Source: Planctomycetota bacterium | GTDB taxonomy: Bacteria; Planctomycetota; Planctomycetia; Pirellulales; Pirellulaceae | Reading direction: 5' to 3' | NCBI GenBank assembly: GCA_026692885.1 | Contig: JAPLNJ010000286.1 | Coordinates: 1 to 15,040 of the forward strand | Length of the DNA stretch: 15,040 bases | Part shown: one piece after another, positions 1 through 7,800 of the stretch | Layout of the letters: each line of letters opens with the position of its first letter | How positions within the stretch are numbered: position 1 is the stretch's first letter | The notes under the pieces: model-generated | Databases searched by the model: none | The model's input: only the letters and a program-made list of their open reading frames with translations | What the model was told of the DNA's origin: nothing | Program-made: the position numbers and the translations under genes

Positions 1-1
1 C

Positions 2-721
2 GCCGGCAAGCATCCTGACGGACTGCCGCTGCCGGACGCGATCAAGCCGTTCGGCGGCCGTGCGGGGACCACGAGCGCACCCACCACCGGTGGCGTGGCT
101 GGCGCGACCGAAAGCCAGCGGCGTCCGCCGCCGAACCCGCAGGTGAGGTCCAAAGACCTGACCTCAGGCGGCGGCGCCGGGAAGACAACCCTGTCTCCGC
201 AGGGCGCGGTCGGCGGTTCCGACGCTGGCAGGCCTCGCGGCGGCCCAAACCTCCTCCCGAAGGACATCCCCTCCGCTGCCGGAGCTGGTAAGATAAGCCA
301 GCCGCAGACCGGAGTAGTTGGAGGGGCGGATCAGGGCAAGAAGCAAGGTCTTCCTACGATCCAGCCGCGAGACCAGCGGCCGGGTGGACAAAGGGACAGG
401 ACCTTCCAGCCCCAACCCGGTAACACCCCCGGAGCCGGCGGCGGCAAGTTGCGCACTGACTTGAATCAGTCGCCTGCGGGCCTGAACTCGCCAAGCGGGA
501 CAGGCAAGACGATTCAGCAACCGAGCGGGACCGCCGGAACAACGGGCAGCGGCAAGCGGCAAGACTGGACCAATCCACAGCCCAGGCCCCAACCATCGAT
601 CAGTGGGGGAGCCAAGGTAGGCCAACCATCCGGGACGCCAGGGGGCAGACCGGCAGACCGCCCACGCGGAAATTCCCGACCTAATGAGAAGGACAGCCAC
701 GAAAAGAAGCCTGGGCGGTAG
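2..721 (+). CDS. C-terminal part of a Gly/Pro/Gln-rich low-complexity protein (5' end outside the window)
   Basis: The frame is open from base 2 to the TAG at 719-721, so the gene starts upstream. A GTG at 95 is available but has no good ribosome binding site and need not be the start. The visible 239 residues are rich in Gly, Pro, Gln, Arg and Lys and contain no recognisable fold. Worn repeats are visible: a unit of about 35 residues carrying GAGK...GVVGGADQGK-type motifs occurs twice (GGGAGKTTLSPQGAVGG and AAGAGKISQPQTGVVGG), followed by shorter SGTGKT, GSGK and GGGK motifs. The C-terminus is strongly charged and basic (NEKDSHEKKPGR). No transmembrane segment is seen. It overlaps the 3' end of the opposite-strand glycosidase gene by 41 bp. 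Function is unknown; a disordered tail or linker of a larger protein is the most that can be inferred. An antisense frame also spans this region, so strand choice is not certain. Confidence 0.55.
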   Translation, partial: AGKHPDGLPLPDAIKPFGGRAGTTSAPTTGGVAGATESQRRPPPNPQVRSKDLTSGGGAGKTTLSPQGAVGGSDAGRPRGGPNLLPKDIPSAAGAGKISQPQTGVVGGADQGKKQGLPTIQPRDQRPGGQRDRTFQPQPGNTPGAGGGKLRTDLNQSPAGLNSPSGTGKTIQQPSGTAGTTGSGKRQDWTNPQPRPQPSISGGAKVGQPSGTPGGRPADRPRGNSRPNEKDSHEKKPGR

Positions 722-2924
722 GTTGTATCGCATGGTGGGCCTTGGCAATCCATCCCCGCCGTATTTCATCGTGCGACGACGCAACTATGTTTAGCACAGC
801 GACCGCGGACCACCAGGAGATCGGCTTGCTCGACCACAACCTGCCAGACCGATGAATAATCAGTGCTGAAGCCGGCTGCGGGAGGCTGTAGCATTGCATC
901 AGAAGATCGTCCAAATAGAACTCGATCAGGCTGCCTTTCAGCAGCAGCCGGAATCGGACGGTCGGACCAAACTTCCACTCCCGGTCGATCCGATTCTCCG
1001 CCTTGAATCCCGTGCCATCCGCGCGCATCGGACCCAGCTCGGTCAGGCCCCCGGCATGGACGACGATGGCTGTTCCGGAGTCGTTGCCTTGCGCCAGGAA
1101 CAGGCCGACGGGTGGTGATTCCTGGGACACGGGCAGCTTGAGCGTGCCTTCGAGGACCAGACCGTGGCGTGTATCGAACTCCGACGCGAGCATGGCCACC
1201 GGCGGCAGTTCCCCCGCACGTAGCGGTGGCAATTTGGCTTCGATGGCCTGGTGCTTGAGTTTCTCGTTGCCCGGCCACCAGCCCAGTCGCAGCGTGCCTT
1301 CCCCATCGAGCACCGTGGCCTTGAGCGTGCCGAAGTAAACCTGGCCGTCCCTCGCGATCGAGTGATGGTTGACCAGCACGCCAGCGGGCGTCGGGAAAAA
1401 GCGGGAGAAGTACGTGTGTCCGGCCAACAGACGCAAATTCCTCTTGGCGGCGACGAACGGCCCCTCGGGCCGCTCGGCTACCAGCGTCACCATGAGTCCG
1501 CCGGTGCCGAACATCAGGTAGTACTTGTCCCCGATCTTCTCGATCGCGCCGACTTCACCTTCGCCCACGCCCGACACTTTGGGCGGCGCCAGCGACTTCC
1601 ACGTGATACCATCCAACGTTTCACCGAATCCGAATCGTCCGCCCGTTTCGGGTTTGGGCGTCGCGGTCCAGTAACCGAAAAAACCGCCGTCGGGGCGCGG
1701 GATGGTCCAGATGCAATCCCAACGGCCAAGCTTTTCGTACCAGCGTTCGTCCTGGACGAATTCGTATTCGTTGCCGAGACGCGACCACTGCACGAGGTCC
1801 GTCGACTCGGCAAAGAAGATGGTCTGGCGCGGCCCTTTCCACTCGGAAAAGTTCATGAAGAACTTGCCGTCTTTGGCAAAGTGGGGCGACTTCCAGGTCG
1901 AGCCGGTGCCCATCCAGGTCACGCCTCGGCCTTTCGATAGCACCCGGCCGATTTCCTTCCAATGCACGCCGTCGGGCGAACGGGCCAGGGAAATGTTGTC
2001 CCATTGGCCGCGAGACTTGGCCAGATAGTACAGGTAGTAATCACCTTGGTGAAGATACAGCCACGTGTCCCACATGTTGCCCGTCCGCTGGGAGCGGGCT
2101 TTGTAGAACAAGGTTTGCACGCGGGTGTCGAAGGGCGTTTCCTCTGCGACTTCGGTGGCGAGTAGTTTGGCGTCCTTGGCCGCCCACAGGTAACCGCTTC
2201 CATCCAGGATTAGTCTGCCATCGACGATACGGGCGCTGCCTTCCAGCCGACTCGCGGGGAACGTCCGCATTACGTCCTCGGCTTTGCCTTCGTGGAACGT
2301 CCACCACGCGAGCGGCTTCAAGTCGGATGACTCGTGGGGAACCAAAGCGGCAACTTGATCGGCAGTCAGTGCCGTGTCGTAAATCCGCACATCCGCGATG
2401 GCGCCGGTGAAAAATCCGATATCACCCATCTCACCGATATAACGCAGACCGAGCAACACCATGGCATCAGCACCAAAAGGCTGGAGCTGAGCGGTGTTGT
2501 AGGCGGCATATTCCTGGCCGTTGCGGAACAGGGTAATCCGATTGCCGCGGTAAGTGATCGCCAGTTGGATCAGCGCAGACGATCCCGCGTTTTCTACCGG
2601 CCAGCCCACCTGGTCTTGGTGCGTGCGCCGGAAGAAATCGCTGCCGGCCATCCATTTACCTGGAGCGACTTCGCCGAGCACAATCGCATCAAAATGCTCG
2701 GCCTTGTCGATCAGCGTCAGGACGCTGCCGCCACGCTGGGCAAGGTTAGCCGGCGCGACCCACGCCACCAGCGTCTTGTCCAGAAGAGGCTTGGTTTCCT
2801 GGAGCGACTTGGTTTTCTGGAGCGGCTGCGGCGCGTCGGCGGCGGAGACAGCCGGCAGGCAGGACAGCAGCGTCAGGGCTGCGACAAGGAAGGCCGCGAA
2901 ACGGCGCGTGGCGTGATCTTGCAT
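681..2924 (-). CDS. Secreted LamG + GH32/GH43-like five-bladed beta-propeller glycosidase
   Basis: A 747-residue protein. Residues 1-29 form a Sec-type signal peptide (basic RR, hydrophobic FLVAALTLL, AVSA cleavage region). Residues ~50-195 look like a LamG/concanavalin-like jelly roll, ending in the typical GAIADVRIYDTALTADQVAAL. Residues ~268-550 have the strand pattern of a GH32/GH43-type five-bladed propeller (ARSPDGVHW, FAESTDLVQW, GETLDGITW blades). Candidate acidic active-site residues are D286 (MWDTW), D403 (RWDCIW) and E457 (GEGEVGAIE); this assignment is inferred from position, not alignment. Residues ~575-706 form a GH32-like C-terminal beta-sandwich (IEFYLDDLLMQCYSLP). The last ~40 residues match no fold and run into the convergent neighbour, so the original stop may have been lost. 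The ATG at 2924 is backed by AAGGAG seven bases upstream. The likely role is cleavage of an extracellular glycan; the substrate cannot be told. Confidence 0.87.
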   Translation of the reverse strand: MQDHATRRFAAFLVAALTLLSCLPAVSAADAPQPLQKTKSLQETKPLLDKTLVAWVAPANLAQRGGSVLTLIDKAEHFDAIVLGEVAPGKWMAGSDFFRRTHQDQVGWPVENAGSSALIQLAITYRGNRITLFRNGQEYAAYNTAQLQPFGADAMVLLGLRYIGEMGDIGFFTGAIADVRIYDTALTADQVAALVPHESSDLKPLAWWTFHEGKAEDVMRTFPASRLEGSARIVDGRLILDGSGYLWAAKDAKLLATEVAEETPFDTRVQTLFYKARSQRTGNMWDTWLYLHQGDYYLYYLAKSRGQWDNISLARSPDGVHWKEIGRVLSKGRGVTWMGTGSTWKSPHFAKDGKFFMNFSEWKGPRQTIFFAESTDLVQWSRLGNEYEFVQDERWYEKLGRWDCIWTIPRPDGGFFGYWTATPKPETGGRFGFGETLDGITWKSLAPPKVSGVGEGEVGAIEKIGDKYYLMFGTGGLMVTLVAERPEGPFVAAKRNLRLLAGHTYFSRFFPTPAGVLVNHHSIARDGQVYFGTLKATVLDGEGTLRLGWWPGNEKLKHQAIEAKLPPLRAGELPPVAMLASEFDTRHGLVLEGTLKLPVSQESPPVGLFLAQGNDSGTAIVVHAGGLTELGPMRADGTGFKAENRIDREWKFGPTVRFRLLLKGSLIEFYLDDLLMQCYSLPQPASALIIHRSGRLWSSKPISWWSAVAVLNIVASSHDEIRRGWIAKAHHAIQPTAQASFRGCPSH
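2790..2825 (-). repeat. Two tandem 18-bp units just after the signal peptide
   Basis: The units 2790-2807 and 2808-2825 differ at two positions. They encode the repeated LQKTKS/LQETKP hexapeptide of the linker between the signal peptide and the LamG domain. This is probably a small in-frame slippage duplication without functional meaning. Confidence 0.7.
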
Positions 2925-2931
2925 GGGGATT

Positions 2932-2937
2932 CTCCTT
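2932..2937 (-). promoter_or_regulatory. Ribosome binding site of the LamG-glycosidase gene
   Basis: On the minus strand AAGGAG lies seven bases before the ATG at 2924-2922. It fixes the start in front of a clear signal peptide. Confidence 0.8.
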
Positions 2938-3071
2938 ACGGTGTTTCGCTTGAGTGTAATGGGTATCAGCGGTGGCAGTCAGGGGGCCTTGATCAGAGCG
3001 TTGCGCACCGCAAGCCGGGCGTTGATCGTAACTGAGGTTTAACGTTGTCGCCTGGACGGGGCTTGCCGCGA

Positions 3072-3167
3072 GGGCTCAGACGTACAGAATTCAAAATTGG
3101 CGGACAAACCACTCTGACTTGGCAAAGTCGTCAAACCGCCAATTTTGAATTCTGTACGTCTGAGCCC
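3072..3167. repeat. Perfect 32-bp inverted repeat with a 32-nt loop
   Basis: The left arm 3072-3103 (GGGCTCAGACGTACAGAATT...) and right arm 3136-3167 are exact reverse complements over all 32 bases. The loop 3104-3135 is also 32 nt and has its own small stem (GACTT 3116-3120, AAGTC 3125-3129). The arms are AT-richer in their inner half than the surrounding DNA. The element lies between divergent genes, so it is not a terminator of either. A REP/MITE-like palindromic element or a structured RNA is more likely. Confidence 0.92.
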
Positions 3168-3352
3168 AGTCTGGGGCCCGGCACTGCGGAACCGTAAAAT
3201 CTCATTCTTTACGCGTCAGGACCAAGAAACCGTTTGGTGCTAGGCTTAGGACCAGACAGGATGCTGCGGTCTGACGAAAAACCTTCCTGGGCACGCTCCT
3301 CTTTCTTGACGCGGGCGGTCCCGCCATTGGGTAAAATTCGGCGGTCTTCAAC

Positions 3353-3358
3353 AGGAGG
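3353..3358 (+). promoter_or_regulatory. Ribosome binding site of the STAND-like remnant
   Basis: AGGAGG with a six-base spacer to the ATG at 3365. It is a strong site, which suggests that the 5' end of this gene is genuine even though its body is decayed. Confidence 0.75.
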
Positions 3359-3364
3359 GGAGCT

Positions 3365-3987
3365 ATGCCGGAGATGAACATCGAGTTTCGGTTTGCAGGT
3401 CCGGACGCAAGGGCCGAGGCCCAAGCTCTGGCCGACTTTTTCCGCCAGGCCGACACCGCGTCGCGTCTGCTGCTGACCAGCCGTTACGAGTTCACGCTCC
3501 GCGAGGGGGCCGAGGACCTGGCCCAGCAGCTGTTCCCGTTGGATCTGGTGCCGATGCGGGACTACGAGTCGCGCAAGCAGGCGGCGGCCAAGCAGCGGGC
3601 GCAGCAGACCCCGCTGTGGCCCGCCAGGCAGGAGTCGTTGCATCGTCGTCTGCCGGAGATTCTGGATTCAGCCCGCGGCAACCCGAGCCTACAGGATCTG
3701 CTGTTTTCATTGGCCTTGCAAGACGACCGGGCCTGCGACCGCTGCCTGCAGCAGATGCAGCAGTATCTGCGGACCGGTCAATTGCCGGCTGAGCAACAGG
3801 TGCTGAAGTTCCTGGAGGACCTGGCGGTGGGCACACTGCTGGCCTTGCTCACGTTGGGCCAGCCGCGGGTGAGCGACGCGAGGATGGTCTGCAAGTCCTG
3901 GCCCGCTCGCGGGACGGCTTCCTGCAGCTCGGCCAAGCGGAATTGGCTCGCCAGGCCCAGGCGTTGATTGAGCAACTGGACCAGTGA
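3365..3987 (+). pseudogene. Decayed STAND/NB-ARC-TPR-like gene, internally deleted and frameshifted
   Basis: The first frame (3365-3967, 200 codons) contains LLLTSRYEFTL, which matches the sensor-like TSR motif of NB-ARC/STAND ATPases. It is followed by a segment (ARGNPSLQDLLFSLALQD...CDRCLQQMQQYLRTGQLP...KFLEDLAVGTLLALLT) typical of the region after the ATPase in planctomycete CHAT/TPR-STAND proteins. After about base 3840 this frame loses that character (VCKSWPARGTASCSS). Frame 1 then reads GLQVLARSRDGFLQLGQAEL...QALIEQLDQ and stops at 3985-3987, which looks like the true TPR-like C-terminus. No P-loop (Walker A) or Walker B motif is present, so most of the ATPase is missing. The first ~27 residues (MPEMNIEFRFAGPDARAEAQ) may be a native N-terminal module joined directly to the interior of the ATPase. 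Family assignment is from recalled motifs. A short functional protein cannot be excluded. Confidence 0.55.
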
Positions 3988-4001
3988 TTGGTACGAGGGA
4001 T

Positions 4002-4031
4002 CGAGGATTGGGAGGGCGAGGATTGGGAGGG
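4002..4031 (+). repeat. 15-bp perfect tandem duplication
   Basis: CGAGGATTGGGAGGG occurs at 4002-4016 and again at 4017-4031 without any change. The second copy runs into the left arm of the following hairpin. Confidence 0.9.
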
Positions 4032-4101
4032 CGACGCTCCTGCGGAGCTGCGGGCCGTCTCTGACGGCCCACTCCGGCTCGGCAGGAGCCTCGCCCTCCC
4101 A
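4024..4101. repeat. Imperfect hairpin element with a perfect inner stem
   Basis: The outer arms 4024-4043 and 4082-4101 (20 bases each, one mismatch, 4035 against 4090) enclose an inner stem GGGCCGTC (4052-4059), loop TCT, GACGGCCC (4063-4070). Translation of such arms gives the GEAPAEPE/GSAGASPS peptides often seen in spurious planctomycete ORFs, which fits a dispersed intergenic repeat. Confidence 0.85.
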
Positions 4102-4132
4102 CTCCACTCCGGCTCGGCGCGAGCCTCGCCCT
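4071..4132 (+). repeat. 27-bp direct repeat, period 35
   Basis: The copies 4071-4097 and 4106-4132 (ACTCCGGCTCGGC..GAGCC) agree at 25 of 27 positions. This duplicates the right side of the 4024-4101 hairpin and suggests slippage or a second, partial insertion. Confidence 0.8.
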
Positions 4133-4297
4133 GGGGTGATGCAAAGTTGGGCATGGCGCGTGAAAGCAATCGGGCAGGTCTTGTTTACGGAAGTAGGGCG
4201 GCAAAGGCGGTGGGGGGGTCCTGGTTTTCTCGTCCCGAAAGGGCCAAAGCCAATCAGCCCAGTTGGCTAGTGCTTTGTCAAGGCTAAGATCGTGGGT

Positions 4298-4363
4298 CGT
4301 GAGCGGCAAGGCGCTAGCCGCCGGTGGCGTTCGGAACCGGCGGCTAGCGCCTTGCCGCGCACG
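4298..4363. repeat. Dyad with 28-bp arms (one mismatch), 10-nt loop
   Basis: Arms 4298-4325 and 4336-4363 pair throughout except 4302/4359. The inner 23 bp (4303-4325 with 4336-4358, GCGGCAAGGCGCTAGCCGCC...) are perfect. The loop is GGCGTTCGGA. A related half-arm lies at 4766-4792. I recall this core as a dispersed repeat in planctomycete genomes. Confidence 0.92.
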
Positions 4364-4368
4364 CATCG

Positions 4369-4445
4369 CGCCCCCAACTCGGGGCGAAAACCGGGGATCA
4401 CGATCAGGGCGTTGTCCCGTGCTGTCATGTGCGCCCCTGCGGGGC
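4369..4445. repeat. Two short GC-rich hairpins
   Basis: CGCCCC (4369-4374) pairs with GGGGCG (4381-4386), and GCCCC (4433-4437) with GGGGC (4441-4445) around TGC. The second is followed by A5 rather than T-rich sequence on the plus strand, so it is not a clear intrinsic terminator for the upstream gene. Confidence 0.5.
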
Positions 4446-4494
4446 AAAAAGCGAAACAGGCTCTCGCCCCTGCCATCGCGCTAATTAGTCGCGG

Positions 4495-4544
4495 AGCGAC
4501 GGCTGAACTGCCGAGGCCGCGAAGGCGTATCCTCAGCCGTCGCT
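4495..4544. repeat. 12-bp dyad with 26-nt loop
   Basis: AGCGACGGCTGA (4495-4506) pairs perfectly with TCAGCCGTCGCT (4533-4544). Beyond it TAGT (4486-4489) can pair with ACTA (4545-4548) if a five-base bulge is allowed. Confidence 0.8.
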
Positions 4545-4610
4545 ACTAGTCCTGCGTTTCACTTCAGGACGGCCGATGAAGCGGCCTTCCGGGAGCGAGC
4601 GGCGATTTTC

Positions 4611-4658
4611 GTAGGTCAGGCTTTCCAGCCTGACGTCAGCCTGGAAAGCCTGACCTAC
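4611..4658. repeat. 24-bp-arm palindrome with no loop
   Basis: Arms 4611-4634 (GTAGGTCAGGCTTTCCAG...) and 4635-4658 are reverse complements with a single C-C mismatch (4630/4639) and meet directly. As RNA it could fold only by opening the central bases. It resembles dispersed intergenic palindromes of planctomycetes (recalled, not searched). Confidence 0.92.
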
Positions 4659-4679
4659 AAGAGATTCCCCCCCAGGACG

Positions 4680-4707
4680 TTGCTTGCCACGACAGAACAG
4701 ATACAAT
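4680..4707 (+). promoter_or_regulatory. Weak sigma-70-like promoter candidate for the giant gene
   Basis: TTGCTT (4680-4685), a 16-nt spacer and TACAAT (4702-4707). The -10 is good and the -35 poor. It lies just downstream of the last palindrome and would give a leader of roughly 130 nt. Confidence 0.25.
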
Positions 4708-4765
4708 CACATCCGCTTATGGGGAAGGGAGCCGGCTCTTGGACTTAGCATCGTGCAAGAAATAG

Positions 4766-4792
4766 GTGAGCGGAATGGCGCTAGCCACCGGT
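4766..4792 (+). repeat. Half-copy of the 4298-4363 dyad in the leader of the giant gene
   Basis: The 27 bases match 4299-4325 at 24 positions (GTGAGCGG..GGCGCTAGCC). The opposite arm is absent, so this is a solo arm about 50 bp before the start codon. Confidence 0.8.
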
Positions 4793-4830
4793 TCCTGATC
4801 GTCCGAATTGGCCTCCTGTGGAATCCCAAG

Positions 4831-4836
4831 AAGGAG
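4831..4836 (+). promoter_or_regulatory. Ribosome binding site that sets the start of the giant gene
   Basis: AAGGAG (within AGAAGGAG) lies six bases before the ATG at 4843. The same frame is open upstream to 4684, but that extension has no ribosome binding site, and the 4843 start gives the short basic N-terminus expected before a LEPR-XLL motif. Confidence 0.85.
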
Positions 4837-4842
4837 CACTCC

Positions 4843-7800
4843 ATGCATTTGCGAACTTGGCTGCGGAAGCAGCATCAGCGGTTGGGGCGTCGGTCGGCGG
4901 ATAAACGCTTTCGTGCCCGTCGGCAGGCGCGGCTGCGATTGGAACTGCTCGAACCGCGGTTGGTTCTGGACGGTCTGAGCGTCGGCGACTACACGACGGT
5001 GTCGCCCGCCTGGTTTGCGCAGGTGCCCAGCCTGGTGTTCGGGCCGCAGCTGCGGGAAGTTGGGACACTGTCGGCGGCGATCGGTGCGGCGGGCGGCGCG
5101 GGCGACACAGCGGGGAACGTCGACCAGTGGATCGTCCGCCTGACCCCGGACGCTACGGCCCAGGCCGGATCGGTCTGGGGCGTCAAGCCGCTGCTGGACA
5201 CGGCCCAGGCCAACTTCCAGGTCCTGCGCGGTTTGGGCTTGCCCGGCCAAGTGCTGGTACGCTCGACCGCTGCAACAGATCCGACCGATCCGTCTAATTC
5301 GGTTCGTGCGGCGTTGGCCGCCAATCCGAACGTGGCCACGTTCGAGCCGGACGCCTATGTCTTCGCCCAGCAACTGCCGAACGATCCGGATTTCCCCTCG
5401 CTGACCGGACTGCACAACGTGGGCCAGTTCGACGCGACGCCAGATGCCGACGTCGACGCGCCGGAAGCCTGGGACGTCAACACCGGCAGCACCAACGTGG
5501 TGGTGGGCGTGATCGATTCGGGAATCGACGTCACGCATCCCGACCTGTACCTGAACATCTGGATCAACCAGGGCGAGATTCCCGCGGCGCTCAAGTCCCA
5601 GCTGACCGATGTCGATGCCGACAAGCGAATCACGTTCTACGACCTGAACGATGCCGCCAATGCCGCTTGGGTCCGCGACTCGAACGGCAACACCTACATT
5701 GATGCCGAGGATCTGCTGGCCGATCCCCGCTGGGCTGACGGCGTGGACACGGACCGCAACAGCTTTACCGACGACTTCTTCGGCTGGAACTTCCGCAGTG
5801 CGGCCGAGGAACCGTACGCGCCGAACGATCCGCGCGACGTGCTGGGGCACGGGACGCACGTGGCGGGGACGATCGGGGCGATGGGCAACAACGGGCGAGG
5901 CATAACCGGCATCAATTGGCGGTCGTCGCTGATGTCGCTCAAGTTCCTGGACGACGGCAACCAGGGTCAGATCTCCAGCGCGGTGGCGGCGGTGAATTAC
6001 GCCACGATGATGCGGACCGACGGGGGCGAGAACGTGCGGGTGCTGAACGCCAGTTGGGGCCAGTCGGGCAGTGCGCTGCCGGAATTGCGGACGGCGATCG
6101 ACGCGGCCGGCGCGGCGGGGATTCTGTTCGTGGCGGCGGCGGGAAACGGTAATATTCTGGGCCAGGGGATCAATACCGACCGGGAACCGTTCTATCCGGC
6201 CAGCTTCGGTGGGGTGGATCTGCAATCTGCCGAACCTGGACAGGTTGGAAACCCATCCTACCTGGAGAACATCCTCGCGGTCGCGGCGACCGGCCCGCAC
6301 GACGAGTTCGCCAGTTTCAGCAATTTCGGCGTGGCGACGGTGCACTTGGCCGCCCCGGGCATCGGGGTGTTGAGCACCTTGCCGGGCGGACGTTACGGCA
6401 CGGCGAACGGCACCAGCATGGCCGCCCCACACGTGGCGGGCGTCGCGGCGCTGGTGTGGGCCGAGATGCCGGACGCGACGGTGGCCGAAGTGCGGCAAGC
6501 GATCCTGGGCAGCGTGGAACTGCTGCCGGAGCTCGCCGGGCTGACCGTCACCGGTGGCCGCCTGAACGCCAAGCAGGCTCTGAGTTCGGACGCCTTTGCC
6601 CCGCGGGCGACCTTGGTCAGCGCACCGAACATTACGACGGCTGGCAGCCCGGGCCCGGACGTGGACTGGGTGAAGTTCACGCTGACGGAATCATCCAACG
6701 TCGTCGTTGAAACGGACGGTGCTTCCGGGGACACCGAAATATGGCTTTACGGGCCCGACGATGCCACCCGCCTGATCGAGTACGATGACAACGATGGGAA
6801 CGGCAGCTTCTCGCGTATCGAGCGCAGTGGCGTCAACGCCTTGCCTCCGGGCATCTACTACGTCAGGATCGGCGAGGTTGGTAGCGACAGCGTCATCCCC
6901 AGTTACACGATTAGCGTGCGAGCGACCCCGAACGCCACCGCTGACCTGTACGAGGTGGACGACACGCCGGCGCAGGCGGTGAGCATTGGCACCGATGGTT
7001 CGCCCCAGGCCCATAACCTGCACGTGGGCACGGACGTGGACTGGGTGACGTTCACGCTGACGGAATCATCCAACGTCGTCGTTGAAACCGACGGTGCTTC
7101 CGGGGACACCGAGATATGGCTCTACGGGCCCGACGATGCCACCCGCCTGATCGAGTACGATGACAACGATGGGAACGGCAGCTTCTCGTGCATCGAGGGC
7201 AGTGGCGTCAACGCCTTACTTCCGGGCATCTACTACGTCAGGATCGGCGAGGTTGGTAGCGACAGCGTCATCCCCAGTTACACGATTAGCGTGCGAGCGA
7301 CGCCGAGCGTCAGCGCTGACCTGTACGAGGTGGACGACACGGCAGCGCAGGCCGCGACGATTGGTACAGATGGTTCGCCCCAGGCCCATACCCTGCATGT
7401 GGGCACGGACGTGGACTGGGTGAAGTTCACGCTGACGGAATCGTCCAACGTCGTCATCCAGACCGACGGTGCCTCTGGGGACACGGCGATGTGGCTCTAC
7501 GGGCCCGACGATGCGACGCGTCTGGTCGAGTTCGATGACGACGACGGGAACGGGCTCTTCTCACGCATCGAGCGGAGTGGCTCAAGCGGCTTGAATTCGG
7601 GCACGTACCACGTCAAGATCGGCGAGTTTTGGGGCATAAACCCTATCCCCAGTTACACCATTAGCGTGGGAGCTACGCCGCGCGCCAGCGGTGACGTGCC
7701 CGCGGCAGACGACACGGCGGCGCAGGCCATGCTAAGCGGCGCGGATGCTGTGGCCCAAGCCCCCGCTCTGGAGCCCGGCACGCCCGATGCGAAAAACGGC

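Larger units (their letters stand above)
2925..3364. other. Divergent intergenic region between the glycosidase and the STAND remnant
   Basis: No gene is supported here. Genes on both sides are transcribed away from this stretch, so it should hold both promoters. On the plus strand TTGACG (3306-3311) and TAAAAT (3332-3337) lie before the 3365 gene, but the 20-nt spacer is too long for a standard sigma-70 promoter, and a small GCGGG/CCCGC hairpin (3311-3324) lies between them. On the minus strand CTGACT and TACACT with an 18-nt spacer can be seen before the glycosidase; this is weak. The main feature is the long inverted repeat at 3072-3167. Confidence 0.5.
3988..4842. other. Palindrome-rich intergenic region and leader of the giant gene
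   Basis: No gene is supported in these ~850 bp. Short open frames here are translations of the repeats. The stretch carries, in order, a 15-bp tandem duplication, a long imperfect hairpin with an internal perfect stem, a 27-bp direct repeat, a 28-bp-arm dyad, GC-rich short hairpins, a 12-bp dyad, a 24-bp-arm dyad and, in the leader, a half-copy of the 28-bp dyad. The dyads differ in sequence from each other. Confidence 0.75.

Noticed and set aside
164..784. 206-aa minus-strand frame opposite the Gly/Pro-rich gene
   Set aside because: No ribosome binding site, no recognisable domain, and it also overlaps the end of the glycosidase on the same strand. The plus frame is open from the window edge, so it was preferred, though not with certainty.
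2859..2870. Lipobox (LLSC) in the glycosidase signal peptide
   Set aside because: Leu at the -2 position is unusual and a better signal peptidase I site (AVSA) follows, so a lipoprotein was not called.
3778..4107. Minus-strand ORF with GEAPAEPE peptide
   Set aside because: It is a translation of the palindromic repeat at 4024-4101, not a gene.
4433..4445. Intrinsic terminator
   Set aside because: The GCCCC-TGC-GGGGC hairpin is followed by A residues on the plus strand and there is no T tract after it.
4684..4842. 53-codon upstream extension of the giant gene
   Set aside because: It lacks a ribosome binding site and contains part of a dispersed repeat; the ATG at 4843 has AAGGAG at proper spacing.
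4717..6498. 593-aa open frame on the minus strand opposite the subtilase
   Set aside because: It is antisense to a protein with a complete catalytic set; long antisense frames are expected in GC-rich coding DNA, and its Arg/His/Gly-rich translation matches no fold.
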